A DNA stretch of 64,000 bases. It comes from Alphaproteobacteria bacterium (GTDB lineage Bacteria; Pseudomonadota; Alphaproteobacteria; Puniceispirillales; UBA1172). The notes below the pieces were generated by a model that was given only the letters and a program-made list of their open reading frames with translations, was not told where the DNA came from and ran no database searches. Location of the stretch: assembly GCA_016778985.1 (NCBI GenBank), contig JADHOM010000006.1, positions 1 to 64,000 of the forward strand, written 5' to 3'. A program made the position numbers and the translations under genes. Within the stretch, counting starts at the first letter, position 1; every line of letters begins with the position of its first letter. Shown here piece by piece: positions 27,552 through 36,612 of the stretch.

Positions 27552-28439
27552 CTAATCATTCCCCTTATTAGCGCCCTGATCATTGCCCTGATTAGCGCCA
27601 ATAAAATTTAGGGCATTAGCAATAGCGCAAAACTCCTCAATACTTAGCTGTTCAGGGCGCCTTTCGCCATTGATATTCGCATGATCAAGCAACTGCTGCC
27701 CGCCTAGCCCACGCAATGACGCCCGCAGCATTTTCCGCCGCTGATTAAAGGCAGTCTTGGCAACGCGCTGTAATTGCTCTTGTTTGGCGGCAAATTGCGG
27801 CTTGTCGAAAGGCACAAGCCTGACGACGCTGGATGTGACTTTCGGTGGCGGTACAAATGCTGAAGGTGGAATATCAAAGCAATGTTGGGTTTTGGTCAGC
27901 CATTGGCAAATGATACTTAACCGGCCAAATGTGCTTGTATTCGGGCTGGCGGTGATGCGTTCAGCAACCTCGCGTTGAAACATCAGCGTCAATGACGAAA
28001 AAGACTTGATATGATCAAGCCACCCCATGAGCAAAGGTGTCGCGATATTATAAGGCAGATTGGCAATAATTTGTTTCGGCTGATCATTGCCGCCCCATTC
28101 ATGAATAGCGATATCCAAAGCATCAGCTTCCATAATCTCTAGTCTGCCTTGGCTCGCCTCGACCAATGGCTGCAGCGCGGCAATGGCGCGGCTGTCTTTT
28201 TCAATGGCGATGACATGCTTTGCCCCCGCCATCAGAATAGCCCGCGTTAACCCGCCTGGCCCGGGGCCAATCTCAATCACGGTTTGATCGGGGTTGATCA
28301 TGGCTTCACGGGCAATGCGGCCAGTTAGGTTCAGATCAAGCAAAAAGTTCTGACCAAGTTTACGCCGTGCATCTAGTTTATGCTTGCGGATAATCTCTTT
28401 TAATGGCGGCAGTGCCGCGATATCAGCTTCAATTGTCAT
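27552..28439 (-). CDS. rsmA: 16S rRNA (adenine1518/1519-N6,N6)-dimethyltransferase RsmA
   Basis: Dimethylates two adjacent adenines near the 3' end of 16S rRNA during small-subunit maturation. It has 295 residues. AdoMet motif I is VIEIGPGPGGLTRAIL near residue 55, motif IV is IIANLPYNIATPLL near 125, and FGRLSIICQW follows. The last 17 residues are a low-complexity tail with a repeated QG(A)N..GND pattern from a duplicated 24-nt unit. ATG overlaps the pdxA stop by 4 nt; surA-pdxA-rsmA is a widely conserved block. Confidence 0.96.
   Translation of the reverse strand: MTIEADIAALPPLKEIIRKHKLDARRKLGQNFLLDLNLTGRIAREAMINPDQTVIEIGPGPGGLTRAILMAGAKHVIAIEKDSRAIAALQPLVEASQGRLEIMEADALDIAIHEWGGNDQPKQIIANLPYNIATPLLMGWLDHIKSFSSLTLMFQREVAERITASPNTSTFGRLSIICQWLTKTQHCFDIPPSAFVPPPKVTSSVVRLVPFDKPQFAAKQEQLQRVAKTAFNQRRKMLRASLRGLGGQQLLDHANINGERRPEQLSIEEFCAIANALNFIGANQGNDQGANKGND
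27555..27602. repeat. Duplicated 24-nt unit at the rsmA 3' end
   Basis: Units starting ATCATT and ending GCGCC(C/A) occupy 27555-27578 and 27579-27602 with a few differences. They encode the Asn/Gln/Gly/Asp-rich C-terminal tail of RsmA. The length is a multiple of three, so the frame is kept. Confidence 0.65.
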
Positions 28440-29506
28440 TTAAATACATCAATAGGGATGGAGGTTTGGTATTTTTTCCGCTGATTAGACATAGCGCGCG
28501 CCAGTTGAATAGCGGCAATCAAACTGTCTGGTCTGGCCGTAAACTGTCCGGCTTGATCAAGGGCGGTGCCATGATCAGGCGAAGTTCTGATAAAGCTCAA
28601 GCCTAATGTTGTGTTGACGCCATGATGAAAATCCAGTGTCTTAACAGGGATGAGAGCTTGGTCATGATACATCGCCAGCACCGCATCATAGCTGTCACGC
28701 TTATCCTCAAAAAATAGCGTATCGGCTGAATGTGGCCCGGTGACCGCTAATCCTTCGGATTGTAGTTGTGAAATGGCCGGCGCAATGATCATCGCATCCT
28801 CTTGGCCTAACATGCCATTTTCGCCAGCATGAGGGTTTAGCCCGGCAACGGCAATGCGCGGCGCGGATATCCCAAAATCACTGGCTAAATGCCTCGCCAT
28901 AATCCGCACAGAACGCATGATATGGTCGCCGGTAATATGCTCAAATATATCCCTAAGCGGCATATGGATGGTTAATGGCACAACACGCAGCATGCTATTG
29001 ACCAGCATCATAATGGGGAAAGTCCCCAAGCAATTATCTGGGTTATCTTTTGGGCTATCAAGTGCGGCTAGAAACTCGGTATGTCCAGGATACTCAAATC
29101 CAGCCTGATGCAGCGTTGCTTTCTGAATAGGATTAGTGACAATGGCATCAGCCTGATCACTTTTGATCATGGATACTGCTGTGTTGATTGCCTCAATGAC
29201 TTGCGGGGCATTTGCAGCTGATGGCGTGCCAGCAGTAATAGTGTCAGCCCAGGTGATCGGGATAACCGCCAGATGATGAGGCCGACCAGTAGTGGGAATA
29301 TCAGGGGAGATATCAGCGATAGCGCTATTATCGTCAATGATCGTCAGATCAAGAGGATAGCCGCCATCTGATGCCAGTTTGGCTAAGCGATGAGGGTCAT
29401 CAATAGTGATGATCTGATTTTGCTCCTCTTGAACGGCTTTGATTAATATTTCGGCGCCAATTCCGGCAGGCTCACCAGGGGTAACAATAAGGCGGCATCT
29501 ATCCAT
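28436..29506 (-). CDS. pdxA: 4-hydroxythreonine-4-phosphate dehydrogenase PdxA
   Basis: NAD-dependent oxidation of 4-phosphohydroxy-L-threonine in pyridoxal 5'-phosphate synthesis. It has 356 residues from the ATG at 29506, which shares one base with the surA stop. The N-terminus RLIVTPGEPAGIGAEI is diagnostic. EYPGHTEFLA and LNPHAGENGMLG contain metal-binding histidine regions, and YHDQALIPVKTL is also conserved. Co-transcribed with surA and rsmA. Confidence 0.96.
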   Translation of the reverse strand: MDRCRLIVTPGEPAGIGAEILIKAVQEEQNQIITIDDPHRLAKLASDGGYPLDLTIIDDNSAIADISPDIPTTGRPHHLAVIPITWADTITAGTPSAANAPQVIEAINTAVSMIKSDQADAIVTNPIQKATLHQAGFEYPGHTEFLAALDSPKDNPDNCLGTFPIMMLVNSMLRVVPLTIHMPLRDIFEHITGDHIMRSVRIMARHLASDFGISAPRIAVAGLNPHAGENGMLGQEDAMIIAPAISQLQSEGLAVTGPHSADTLFFEDKRDSYDAVLAMYHDQALIPVKTLDFHHGVNTTLGLSFIRTSPDHGTALDQAGQFTARPDSLIAAIQLARAMSNQRKKYQTSIPIDVFK

Positions 29507-30780
29507 CAAAAGCTGATCCGAATGTCGATTACTGCCCGTCGCCGTAATTGATTAAGATAACGGGCTGATAGAACCGAAAAATAGCGATTTTTGACATTAA
29601 GCTCCAAGCTATCTAGATCAGGTAAATCCAGTTTCGGGGCTTGTTTTTCACAGATCATAAACGCTGCCATGCCTTCTTTATAAGATACCACCTCACTGAT
29701 CATGCCAGTATCAAGCGGCGCAACCAAATCGCGCAATTCAGGGGCAAGGCTATATAGCGGCAGAATGCCTAAATCAAATGGCATGCCAGAGCCATAAGAT
29801 TGATGCAAGGCTTGTAAGTCACTACAGGTTGATATATCCGCTGTCTCTCTTTTAATCTTGGCAGCGGCTTCCAGTCGATCGGCATCATCGGTTGTGGCTA
29901 GCGGGTATAGCAATCGGGTTATCGAAATACGCGTTTCCATCGGGTCAGCCAAGCCGTTTTGTCGCTTGCCGCTTAGCCTATATATCAAGATAGCACCATC
30001 ACGGTCGATTGGGTCTGTGATATCTCCGGGTTGCATAGGCATGATAATGTCAGCCAATTCTGGATCAAGTGTTTTGACCAACACCCAGCCAATATTACCG
30101 CCAATATTGGCACTGCCTGATACCGAATATTGTTGTGCGATACGGCCAAAATCGGCACCTTGCCTGATCGCTTTTACCATCTGATTAGCAAGGTTTATGG
30201 TGGCCGCATAGTTTCTGCCAGGTTCAGGTAGCAGAACAATTTCGTCTAAATTAATATGTGGCTCAGCAATATTTTGCTCAAGCTGTTGGCGTTCTTTTTC
30301 GGCTTCACTGCGGGCATTTGAAAATTGACCATCAAAGCGACCATTAATGATAGATGCCCATAGAATATCAGCCTTGAACTTTCGCTTAATGACGTCACGA
30401 GGAATATTAAGCTCCTGCAAGACAGCATCTGGATTTTCACCGTTTTGGGAAAAGGTTTGATTCACAAGAATGTCAGCATTGTCCTCAACAGCCTGCATCT
30501 GGCTGCCTAAAAATTGCTCACCAGTTGCTATTTTTATCTGATCATCAATGAGCATTTGCAACACGTCACGATCAATTTGTGCTTGATTATCAGACGTTAT
30601 CTGAATGCCGGTTGTTTTAATCAGCATATTGCGTCGCTCATTGAGGTCATGGCTTGTAATGGGAACACCGTCAACGGTGGCAATGACTTCGATAGAGGTA
30701 GCGGCACTTGCCACCGTGGAGACAATCAGCATGATCATGCTGATGATCCAGGGCTTGGCTGATGTATAAAGCTGTTGCAT
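29506..30780 (-). CDS. surA: SurA-like periplasmic peptidyl-prolyl isomerase/chaperone
   Basis: Chaperones outer membrane proteins, including LptD, across the periplasm. It has 424 residues from the ATG at 30780, which follows a GGGA site; an ATG four codons earlier abuts the lptG stop. A signal peptide covers residues 1-28 (cleavage near STVASAA). The SurA N-domain (about 30-175) starts IATVDGVPITSHDL. One parvulin PpiC domain is evident (about 180-290, with ADFGRIAQQYS and GGNIGWV). A C-terminal region ends in Phe. Sits in lptF-lptG-surA-pdxA-rsmA. Confidence 0.9.
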   Translation of the reverse strand: MQQLYTSAKPWIISMIMLIVSTVASAATSIEVIATVDGVPITSHDLNERRNMLIKTTGIQITSDNQAQIDRDVLQMLIDDQIKIATGEQFLGSQMQAVEDNADILVNQTFSQNGENPDAVLQELNIPRDVIKRKFKADILWASIINGRFDGQFSNARSEAEKERQQLEQNIAEPHINLDEIVLLPEPGRNYAATINLANQMVKAIRQGADFGRIAQQYSVSGSANIGGNIGWVLVKTLDPELADIIMPMQPGDITDPIDRDGAILIYRLSGKRQNGLADPMETRISITRLLYPLATTDDADRLEAAAKIKRETADISTCSDLQALHQSYGSGMPFDLGILPLYSLAPELRDLVAPLDTGMISEVVSYKEGMAAFMICEKQAPKLDLPDLDSLELNVKNRYFSVLSARYLNQLRRRAVIDIRISF

Positions 30781-30792
30781 ATTATATCCCAT

Positions 30793-31899
30793 TTAAGCGT
30801 TTTGATCCGCTTTCATTAATGAACCTAGTCCGATCAGGGTTACAATGAAACCTGGCGCAAATCCGACAATGATTGGCGGTAGACGTCCAGATGTCCCAAA
30901 CACATACATAATATCCTTGAAGATATAAAATCCAAGTGCAGAAATCATTGCCACCATAATTATACTTAATTTTCTTCTTCGCCCTTTGTATAATAGGCCA
31001 TGATGGCCAGCAATCATAATCATACCAATCAAAACAATCGGCAACGATAATTGATAATAGAAATATGATCTATGGCCGAGGCTATTCAAACCCGCATTTT
31101 CTAACACACCAATATAATTCCACAGTTTCAACAAGGATATCGCTTCCGGCTTTTTATTTGAGTTGGTCAGATCAGCGGCATTAAGCGATGATGGAAAAGA
31201 TATGATATCAAGTGGAATAATGGCACCATCCTTAAGTAAGACTTTGCCGCCTTTAAGTTGCCACCGATTATTTTCAAACCATAATTGATCAGGGAGGTAA
31301 TGCGATAACCATTTGTTATCAATATCAAAACGGTAAAGCTCACCATTTTCCATATTCAAATTAGACTGGTTTAGTCGGCTGCCACTAACAATAATATTCT
31401 GTCCAGATAAATTATCCTTGAGCCAAATGCCTTCTGTCGATACAGACAGACTGCGCCCTGTTGAGCCAAAGTTTTGTTCTTCTAGCGCCGCATATCTATT
31501 ATTTGTGGCTGAGGAAATGGGGTCAACAACAATCATCAGAATAAGGCTGAGTGTGATTGCACAAACGATGGGGCCGATGATGAGTTTGCTGACCGAAAGA
31601 CCAGCCGAGCGGGCGACGATGATTTCATTTTTATTGCTAAGTCTGTAAAAGCTGATTAATGAGCCAAACATAACCGCAAATGGTAGCAGAAACGGCAAGC
31701 TAGACGGAAACTTTAAAAACGCCATTGATATCGCCGTCACCGAGGATATCGCCTCTTTATTGGCGCTTCGGCGCATCAGCTCAGCTGTATCAATCAGATT
31801 GATAATCAATGCCAACACAAGCCAAACCATCAGCACATGAACCAGAGCATGCCGAAACAAATAGAATGCTAGAATGCGCGATAGACCAAATCTGCTCAT
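30793..31899 (-). CDS. lptG: LPS export ABC transporter permease LptG
   Basis: Inner membrane half of the LptB2FG extractor that pulls LPS from the membrane toward the periplasmic bridge. It has 368 residues from the ATG at 31899, overlapping the lptF stop by 4 nt (ATGA); the frame extends 11 codons upstream inside lptF. Six membrane helices are visible, three before and three after a large periplasmic beta domain (about 125-270). ARSAGLSVSKLI near residue 100 is the coupling-helix region. lptB is not in the window. Confidence 0.92.
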   Translation of the reverse strand: MSRFGLSRILAFYLFRHALVHVLMVWLVLALIINLIDTAELMRRSANKEAISSVTAISMAFLKFPSSLPFLLPFAVMFGSLISFYRLSNKNEIIVARSAGLSVSKLIIGPIVCAITLSLILMIVVDPISSATNNRYAALEEQNFGSTGRSLSVSTEGIWLKDNLSGQNIIVSGSRLNQSNLNMENGELYRFDIDNKWLSHYLPDQLWFENNRWQLKGGKVLLKDGAIIPLDIISFPSSLNAADLTNSNKKPEAISLLKLWNYIGVLENAGLNSLGHRSYFYYQLSLPIVLIGMIMIAGHHGLLYKGRRRKLSIIMVAMISALGFYIFKDIMYVFGTSGRLPPIIVGFAPGFIVTLIGLGSLMKADQNA

Positions 31900-32987
31900 G
31901 CTGGTTGCGCTCCTTTCATCCAAGGTTGCCATAATAAAAGGGAGCTGACGATGAGCGGCAGAAAGATGATGATATACATCAATGGAAATAGCGACGGTAC
32001 CGCAACCGTCAGACTTCTCGATGTAATTAAGGCGACTTCACCGAGCAGCGTTAACACTGTCACTATGGCAATTTGTGTCCAGTAATGTGAGCGTTGATAT
32101 TGGCTCCGCATAAAAACTGCTAATGCCATCATGATTAATGGCAAGCCGATGAGTGGTGCGGTAATCCGAAAATGACCTTCTGCGCGCATTTCTCTGCGAT
32201 ATTGATCAGTCGCCGCATCAGCAAATAAAAGCTCAGCAATAGACATTTCATTATAATCTTTTGTTCGCTCACTGCTTTCACTTTTGCTTTCAACAATACG
32301 CAACTGATAGGTCTCAAACTCAAGAATGACGGCCTTTTTTGATGTGCTAGTAAACTCTGTTCTAATGCCGTTGAATAAATAGATAACGGGAGTTTGATCG
32401 GTAATTGAAACCGTGGCTTTATCAGCATGAATTTCAATTGTTGTTTCGGGGTTTCGATTATCATGGATGAAGATATCCTGAAAAACATTCTCGCTTTCTT
32501 TGTCATTGATATATATCGTCAATCCTTTGCTGATATCGGTAAAGACACCTGGCTGTAAGATCACGATCGGGGCGGCAGCCCGCAGATTAGCCATAACATT
32601 TTTATAATAATTATATGTCATTGGAATAATGATTGCCGAGTTTACAATCAGAAACACCGTTAATACTAACCCCATCAGAAGTGGCCCTAAGCCAATACGA
32701 AATGGCGAGAAACCAGACGCTTTCATAGCAATCAGCTCTTTATCCTGTTGCATGCGAGATAACACAATGGTTGTTCCAATCGTCGCGCTTATGGGCAAAA
32801 TAATAAGCAGCCAAAAAGGGATAGCCGCCATAGTCACTTTGATAAAGTCAATGAATAAGGCGCCCTTATTGACGAGCAATTCAACTAATCGCAACGTCTG
32901 ACCTAGCCAAACAATGCCAATAATAGCCAGACTTGTCATGACTAATGTCACAACGCATTGCCGGAAAATATAAAAGGTGAGCACCAT
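31896..32987 (-). CDS. lptF: LPS export ABC transporter permease LptF
   Basis: Partner permease of LptG. It has 363 residues from the ATG at 32987; a TTG three codons earlier is possible. The YjgP/YjgQ architecture is clear: helices near residues 10-35, 50-75 and 95-120, a periplasmic beta-jellyroll domain (about 120-255), then three helices. ELIAMKASGFSPFRI near residue 85 is the coupling-helix motif. First gene of the minus-strand operon, diverging from pepA. Confidence 0.92.
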   Translation of the reverse strand: MVLTFYIFRQCVVTLVMTSLAIIGIVWLGQTLRLVELLVNKGALFIDFIKVTMAAIPFWLLIILPISATIGTTIVLSRMQQDKELIAMKASGFSPFRIGLGPLLMGLVLTVFLIVNSAIIIPMTYNYYKNVMANLRAAAPIVILQPGVFTDISKGLTIYINDKESENVFQDIFIHDNRNPETTIEIHADKATVSITDQTPVIYLFNGIRTEFTSTSKKAVILEFETYQLRIVESKSESSERTKDYNEMSIAELLFADAATDQYRREMRAEGHFRITAPLIGLPLIMMALAVFMRSQYQRSHYWTQIAIVTVLTLLGEVALITSRSLTVAVPSLFPLMYIIIFLPLIVSSLLLWQPWMKGAQPA

Positions 32988-33123
32988 TATGATCAATAAC
33001 CCTTAAGGTTTATGCCAATAAAATTGAAGGCAATCATCTTGCCGTTGCATTTTTTCAATCTATCCACAATATTAACATTAGCCAACTTATCAAAAAACAG
33101 TTCAAATCAATAAGGATTTTTTT

Positions 33124-34602
33124 ATGACCTCTCGGATTACTATACAATTTACCGCAAAGCAGGATGCCCCATCTTATCCTCTCATCCTCTTAGTATCAGC
33201 AAAAAAAGGCATCGCTTCATTAGAACCTGCAGGTCTGGCCATAAATGATAGCCTCAATGGTGCCATCTCACGGGCTATCACAGAAGCCGAGTTTAAGGCT
33301 GATGCTGGTGATGATTTGGTCATTCGTGCCGCTGAAGGCACAGTGCTTCTCGTTGGCATGGGGGCAAAGGCAGATTTAGGCATGGCTAGTGAGCATCTAG
33401 GCGGGCATATCGCGTCTGCCCTTAACCGCGCCAAGCTAAAGGACGCAACTTTATATGCGGCTGAGACGACAGCAGAATGGCTGGCTAGCATTGCCCATGG
33501 TGCTCATTTAGCTGGCTATCATTTCTCCCGCTATTTCACCAAGGGGAAAGCCGCTAAACCAACGATATCGACGCTCAATATTGCCGCTGACGATAAGGAT
33601 GCGGTCACCCAAGCTTATATGCGTTATGCTGGCATTGCTGAGGGCGTCTTTCTGGCACGTGATCTGGTTAGTGAGCCGTCGAATGTTCTGTTTCCGGCTG
33701 AATATGCCAACCGCTGTCTAGCATTGGCTGATGCCGGATGTGAGGTCACCGTGCTTGATGAGAAGCAAATGGCAGAGCAAGGCATGCGATTGCTATTATC
33801 GGTAGGTCAGGGCAGTGAGCGTGAATCGCGAATGGTTGTCATGCGCTGGAATGGTGGCGGCACAGAAGCCCCGTTGGCGCTGATCGGTAAAGGCGTTTGC
33901 TTTGATACTGGTGGCATTTCTATCAAACCTGCTGGCGGCATGGAAGACATGAAATGGGATATGGGTGGATCGGCCGCCGTTGTTGGTGCGATGCGCGCCA
34001 TTGCTGGGGCTGGCATTAAAAGAAATGTTATTGGTCTGGTTGGTCTGGTTGAAAATATGCCAGATGGTAAGGCCATTAAACCGGGTGATGTTGTCACTTC
34101 TATGTCTGGCCAGACGGTTGAGATTATCAATACGGATGCCGAAGGCCGGTTGGTGCTGGCGGATGTTATTACCTATGCCCAAAAGCATTATAAGCCTGCG
34201 GCAATGATAGACTTGGCGACCTTGACAGGAGCTATATTAGTATCTTTAGGACAGATTCAATCAGGATTATTTGCGAATAACGACAGGCTGGCTAACGCCA
34301 TTGCAAGTTCTGCCTCTGCAACGGGTGAAAATACGTGGCGGATGCCGCTTGGTGATGATTATCATAAGCTCATCAAGTCAAAAATTGCCGACATGAAGAA
34401 TATTGGCGGCCGCTATGGTGGTTCTATCACGGCAGCATGTTTTCTTGAACGCTTTGTTGAAAATAATACACCTTGGGCGCATCTCGACATTGCTGGAATG
34501 GCATGGTCAGATAAAGCCAAGCCAACTACACCCGCAGGCGGAACAGGATATGGCGTTAAATTGCTCACCCATCTGGCTGAACATTTTGAGCCATCATCAT
34601 AA
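33124..34602 (+). CDS. pepA: Leucyl aminopeptidase (M17)
   Basis: Dinuclear metal aminopeptidase of the cytoplasm. It has 492 residues. The N-terminal domain (1-165) is variable. The catalytic domain has GKGVCFDTGGISIKP (metal Lys/Asp) near residue 258, MKWDMGGSAAVVGAM near 278 and the M17 signature NTDAEGRLVLAD near 338. AAGG ribosome binding site. Followed by holC, 18 nt away; pepA-holC is a very common pair. Diverges from lptF, also a conserved arrangement. Confidence 0.96.
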   Translation: MTSRITIQFTAKQDAPSYPLILLVSAKKGIASLEPAGLAINDSLNGAISRAITEAEFKADAGDDLVIRAAEGTVLLVGMGAKADLGMASEHLGGHIASALNRAKLKDATLYAAETTAEWLASIAHGAHLAGYHFSRYFTKGKAAKPTISTLNIAADDKDAVTQAYMRYAGIAEGVFLARDLVSEPSNVLFPAEYANRCLALADAGCEVTVLDEKQMAEQGMRLLLSVGQGSERESRMVVMRWNGGGTEAPLALIGKGVCFDTGGISIKPAGGMEDMKWDMGGSAAVVGAMRAIAGAGIKRNVIGLVGLVENMPDGKAIKPGDVVTSMSGQTVEIINTDAEGRLVLADVITYAQKHYKPAAMIDLATLTGAILVSLGQIQSGLFANNDRLANAIASSASATGENTWRMPLGDDYHKLIKSKIADMKNIGGRYGGSITAACFLERFVENNTPWAHLDIAGMAWSDKAKPTTPAGGTGYGVKLLTHLAEHFEPSS

Positions 34603-34620
34603 GGGGATTATGGAGGAATT

Positions 34621-35103
34621 ATGGCGGCGCAGATCGCATTTTATCAGTTGCAGTCACGTTCTGTTCAGGATGTGTTGCCGTCCTTGTTGCAAAAGACGCG
34701 TGATGCCGGCAAATTGGCGGAGATCATTGCCCCCGAATCTATCCATAATGACTTGAGCCAAGCAATCTGGACAGCACAGCCTGATAGCTGGTTGCCGCAT
34801 GGTATTGTTGGCCGTGATGATGACCCCGACAGGTCAGGCTGCCCAATCTGGATTATGACCCAAGCAACAGCAACAACAAAAACATCAGATAGCGAACCCT
34901 TTCGCTTCTATGTTGATGGTCTACTGCCGACAACTGATACTAATTCCAATGCTATTTCAGGGCGGGTTTTTATTATTTTTGATGGTCATAATGATGCAAA
35001 TCTTCGGGCGGCGCGACAGGCGTGGAAATCATGGCGCGAAACGGATCATGAATTGAGCTATTTTGAGCAAGATGATGAAAAAGGATGGGTTAAAAAGTTC
35101 TAA
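34621..35103 (+). CDS. holC: DNA polymerase III chi subunit
   Basis: Clamp-loader-associated subunit linking the polymerase to SSB. It has 160 residues. The N-terminus IAFYQLQSRSVQDVLPSLLQK and the central IWTAQPDSWLPHGIVG are typical of alphaproteobacterial HolC. FIIFDGHNDANLRAARQAWK near residue 115 completes the fold. GGAGG ribosome binding site just before the ATG. Follows pepA as in most proteobacteria. Confidence 0.92.
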   Translation: MAAQIAFYQLQSRSVQDVLPSLLQKTRDAGKLAEIIAPESIHNDLSQAIWTAQPDSWLPHGIVGRDDDPDRSGCPIWIMTQATATTKTSDSEPFRFYVDGLLPTTDTNSNAISGRVFIIFDGHNDANLRAARQAWKSWRETDHELSYFEQDDEKGWVKKF

Positions 35104-35119
35104 CCTTCGGTTAATTATC

Positions 35120-35148
35120 TTGCCTTTGCCAATAGGCTTTCCTATAAG
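35120..35148 (+). promoter_or_regulatory. Candidate promoter for ndk
   Basis: TTGCCT (35120-35125), a 17-nt spacer and TATAAG (35143-35148, 5 of 6 consensus), about 43 nt before the ndk ATG. Separates ndk from pepA-holC. Confidence 0.55.
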
Positions 35149-35190
35149 GCACTGATTAACGCCTTATTCCATATATCGAAAGGATTACCA

Positions 35191-35613
35191 ATGGCTCTCG
35201 AACGTACATTTTCAATTATTAAGCCAGATGCCACGCGCCGCAACCTCACTGGTGCTGTTATTGCCAGACTAGAGGAAGGTGGGCTCCGTGTTGTGGCACA
35301 AAAGCGCATACATATGACACGCGATCAGGCTGAAGGGTTCTATGCTGTTCACAAAGAACGTCCATTTTTTAATGACTTGGTATCGTTCATGATTTCGGGC
35401 CCAGTTGTTGTGCAGGTGCTTGAAGGTGAAAATGCGGTAGCCCGCAATCGTGAGATTATGGGTGCGACTAACCCTGCTGATGCGGATGCTGGTACCATCC
35501 GTAAAGACTTCGCTGAGAGCATTGAAGCCAATTCTGTGCATGGCTCAGATAGTCTTGAAAATGCTAATATTGAGATTGATTTCTTTTTCAAAGCTGATGA
35601 GATTGTTGGCTAA
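35191..35613 (+). CDS. ndk: Nucleoside diphosphate kinase
   Basis: Balances NTP and dNTP pools by phosphate transfer through a phosphohistidine. It has 140 residues. His117 in [12 protein letters not shown] is the phosphorylated residue. [14 protein letters not shown] and [13 protein letters not shown] are the other signatures. AAAGGA ribosome binding site. Has its own promoter and an intrinsic terminator. Confidence 0.98.
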   Translation: MALERTFSIIKPDATRRNLTGAVIARLEEGGLRVVAQKRIHMTRDQAEGFYAVHKERPFFNDLVSFMISGPVVVQVLEGENAVARNREIMGATNPADADAGTIRKDFAESIEANSVHGSDSLENANIEIDFFFKADEIVG

Positions 35614-35650
35614 CTTCGCCGCACTCTTTGATAAGATTTGTAAGCATGCA

Positions 35651-35673
35651 AAAGGGGGCAAATTGCCCCCTTT
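35651..35673 (+). terminator. Intrinsic terminator after ndk
   Basis: AAAGGGGGC and GCCCCCTTT form a 9-bp stem with a 5-nt loop, with A-rich and T-rich flanks, 37 nt after the ndk stop. The near-symmetric flanks could also serve the minus-strand small gene that ends at 35719. Confidence 0.85.
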
Positions 35674-35718
35674 ATTATGTTATGCTTTAGCCAAAGATAA
35701 AGGCCTTTCTTATTCTGT

Positions 35719-35850
35719 TTAGAGTAAGAAATAAGCCATTAGGATCAAAACTATGGCAATCAGAATGGCACTGTTGCGCATAAATCCCATAAAGTTTTTA
35801 TAGACTTCTAGGTTTTGCTTCGACTGACTATCAAAATTTGAAGTATCCAT
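35719..35850 (-). CDS. aa3-type cytochrome c oxidase subunit IV (small single-helix protein)
   Basis: A 43-residue protein too short for routine gene calling. It begins MDTSNFDSQSKQNLEVYKNF and ends in one membrane helix (about residues 26-43: NSAILIAIVLILMAYFLL). The amphipathic KxxYxxFM segment followed by ILILMAxFL matches the bacterial aa3 oxidase subunit IV family (COX4_pro_2), a one-helix subunit seen in alphaproteobacterial oxidase structures. GAGGGGG ribosome binding site 8 nt upstream. No other oxidase gene is nearby, which is usual for this orphan subunit. Lies between ndk and purN. Confidence 0.82.
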   Translation of the reverse strand: MDTSNFDSQSKQNLEVYKNFMGFMRNSAILIAIVLILMAYFLL

Positions 35851-35922
35851 TATAACCCCCTCATGTATTCATCTACCAATTTATCAAACTGAGCAGATTT
35901 TGCACTAAAATAATGCCGCATC

Positions 35923-36609
35923 TTATGACTCAGATGTGATATCTGCTATTGGCCACCGCATCTGATCATCGCCATTAATCACTCCGGGCAAGACGCCTGA
36001 TATATTGATCGGCGTAATTTGCGCGCCGGATAGATCAAACCTCAACAATCCTGTCGCCAAGGCGCCGATTATCATGGGATAGATGATATGTTCTTCCGAA
36101 AGCACCTTTGCCGCCAAGGTTGTTGCCGTATCATTGGCATCAACAGCAACCGCTTTCTGCGCCAGTAATGGGCCATCATCAATCTTTGGAGTGACGATAT
36201 GGACACTGCATCCATGCCATTTAGCCTCATCTGATATAGCCCTTTGATGCGTGTCCAGCCCCTTATATGCAGGTAATAGTGACGGGTGAATATTAATGAT
36301 TTTACCATAATAGCGCTGACAAAAATCGCCAGAAAGCACAGACATAAACCCCGCAAGACAAATGATATCGACATCTAATTGATCAATATGCTGCGCCAGA
36401 ACATCCTCAAACGCCGCTCTGTTTTCATATTCTGATTTATTGATAGCAAGCGTGTGTATCCCTGCCGCCGCCGCATGACTAAGCCCTTTTGCAGGATTAT
36501 CAGCAATGACGCCTATAATTTCTGCGGGAACATCAGCTTGCAACGTATATTCAATCAGCGCCTGCATATTACTGCCGCGGCTAGATATGAGGACAGCAAG
36601 TCTAAGCAT
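35923..36609 (-). CDS. purN: Phosphoribosylglycinamide formyltransferase PurN
   Basis: Formyl-THF-dependent third step of purine synthesis. It has 228 residues. AVLISSRGSNMQALIE near residue 5 binds phosphate. The catalytic Asn-His pair is in INIHPSLLPAYKG near 106, and the Asp in TPKIDDGPLLAQ near 141. The start lies 3 nt after purM, so the two form the standard purM-purN pair. Confidence 0.96.
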   Translation of the reverse strand: MLRLAVLISSRGSNMQALIEYTLQADVPAEIIGVIADNPAKGLSHAAAAGIHTLAINKSEYENRAAFEDVLAQHIDQLDVDIICLAGFMSVLSGDFCQRYYGKIINIHPSLLPAYKGLDTHQRAISDEAKWHGCSVHIVTPKIDDGPLLAQKAVAVDANDTATTLAAKVLSEEHIIYPMIIGALATGLLRFDLSGAQITPINISGVLPGVINGDDQMRWPIADITSES

Positions 36610-36612
36610 TGG

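Noticed and set aside
33060-33068. Single DnaA-box-like CTATCCACA between lptF and pepA
   Set aside because: One near-match without a cluster, AT-rich unwinding element or origin-type neighbours.
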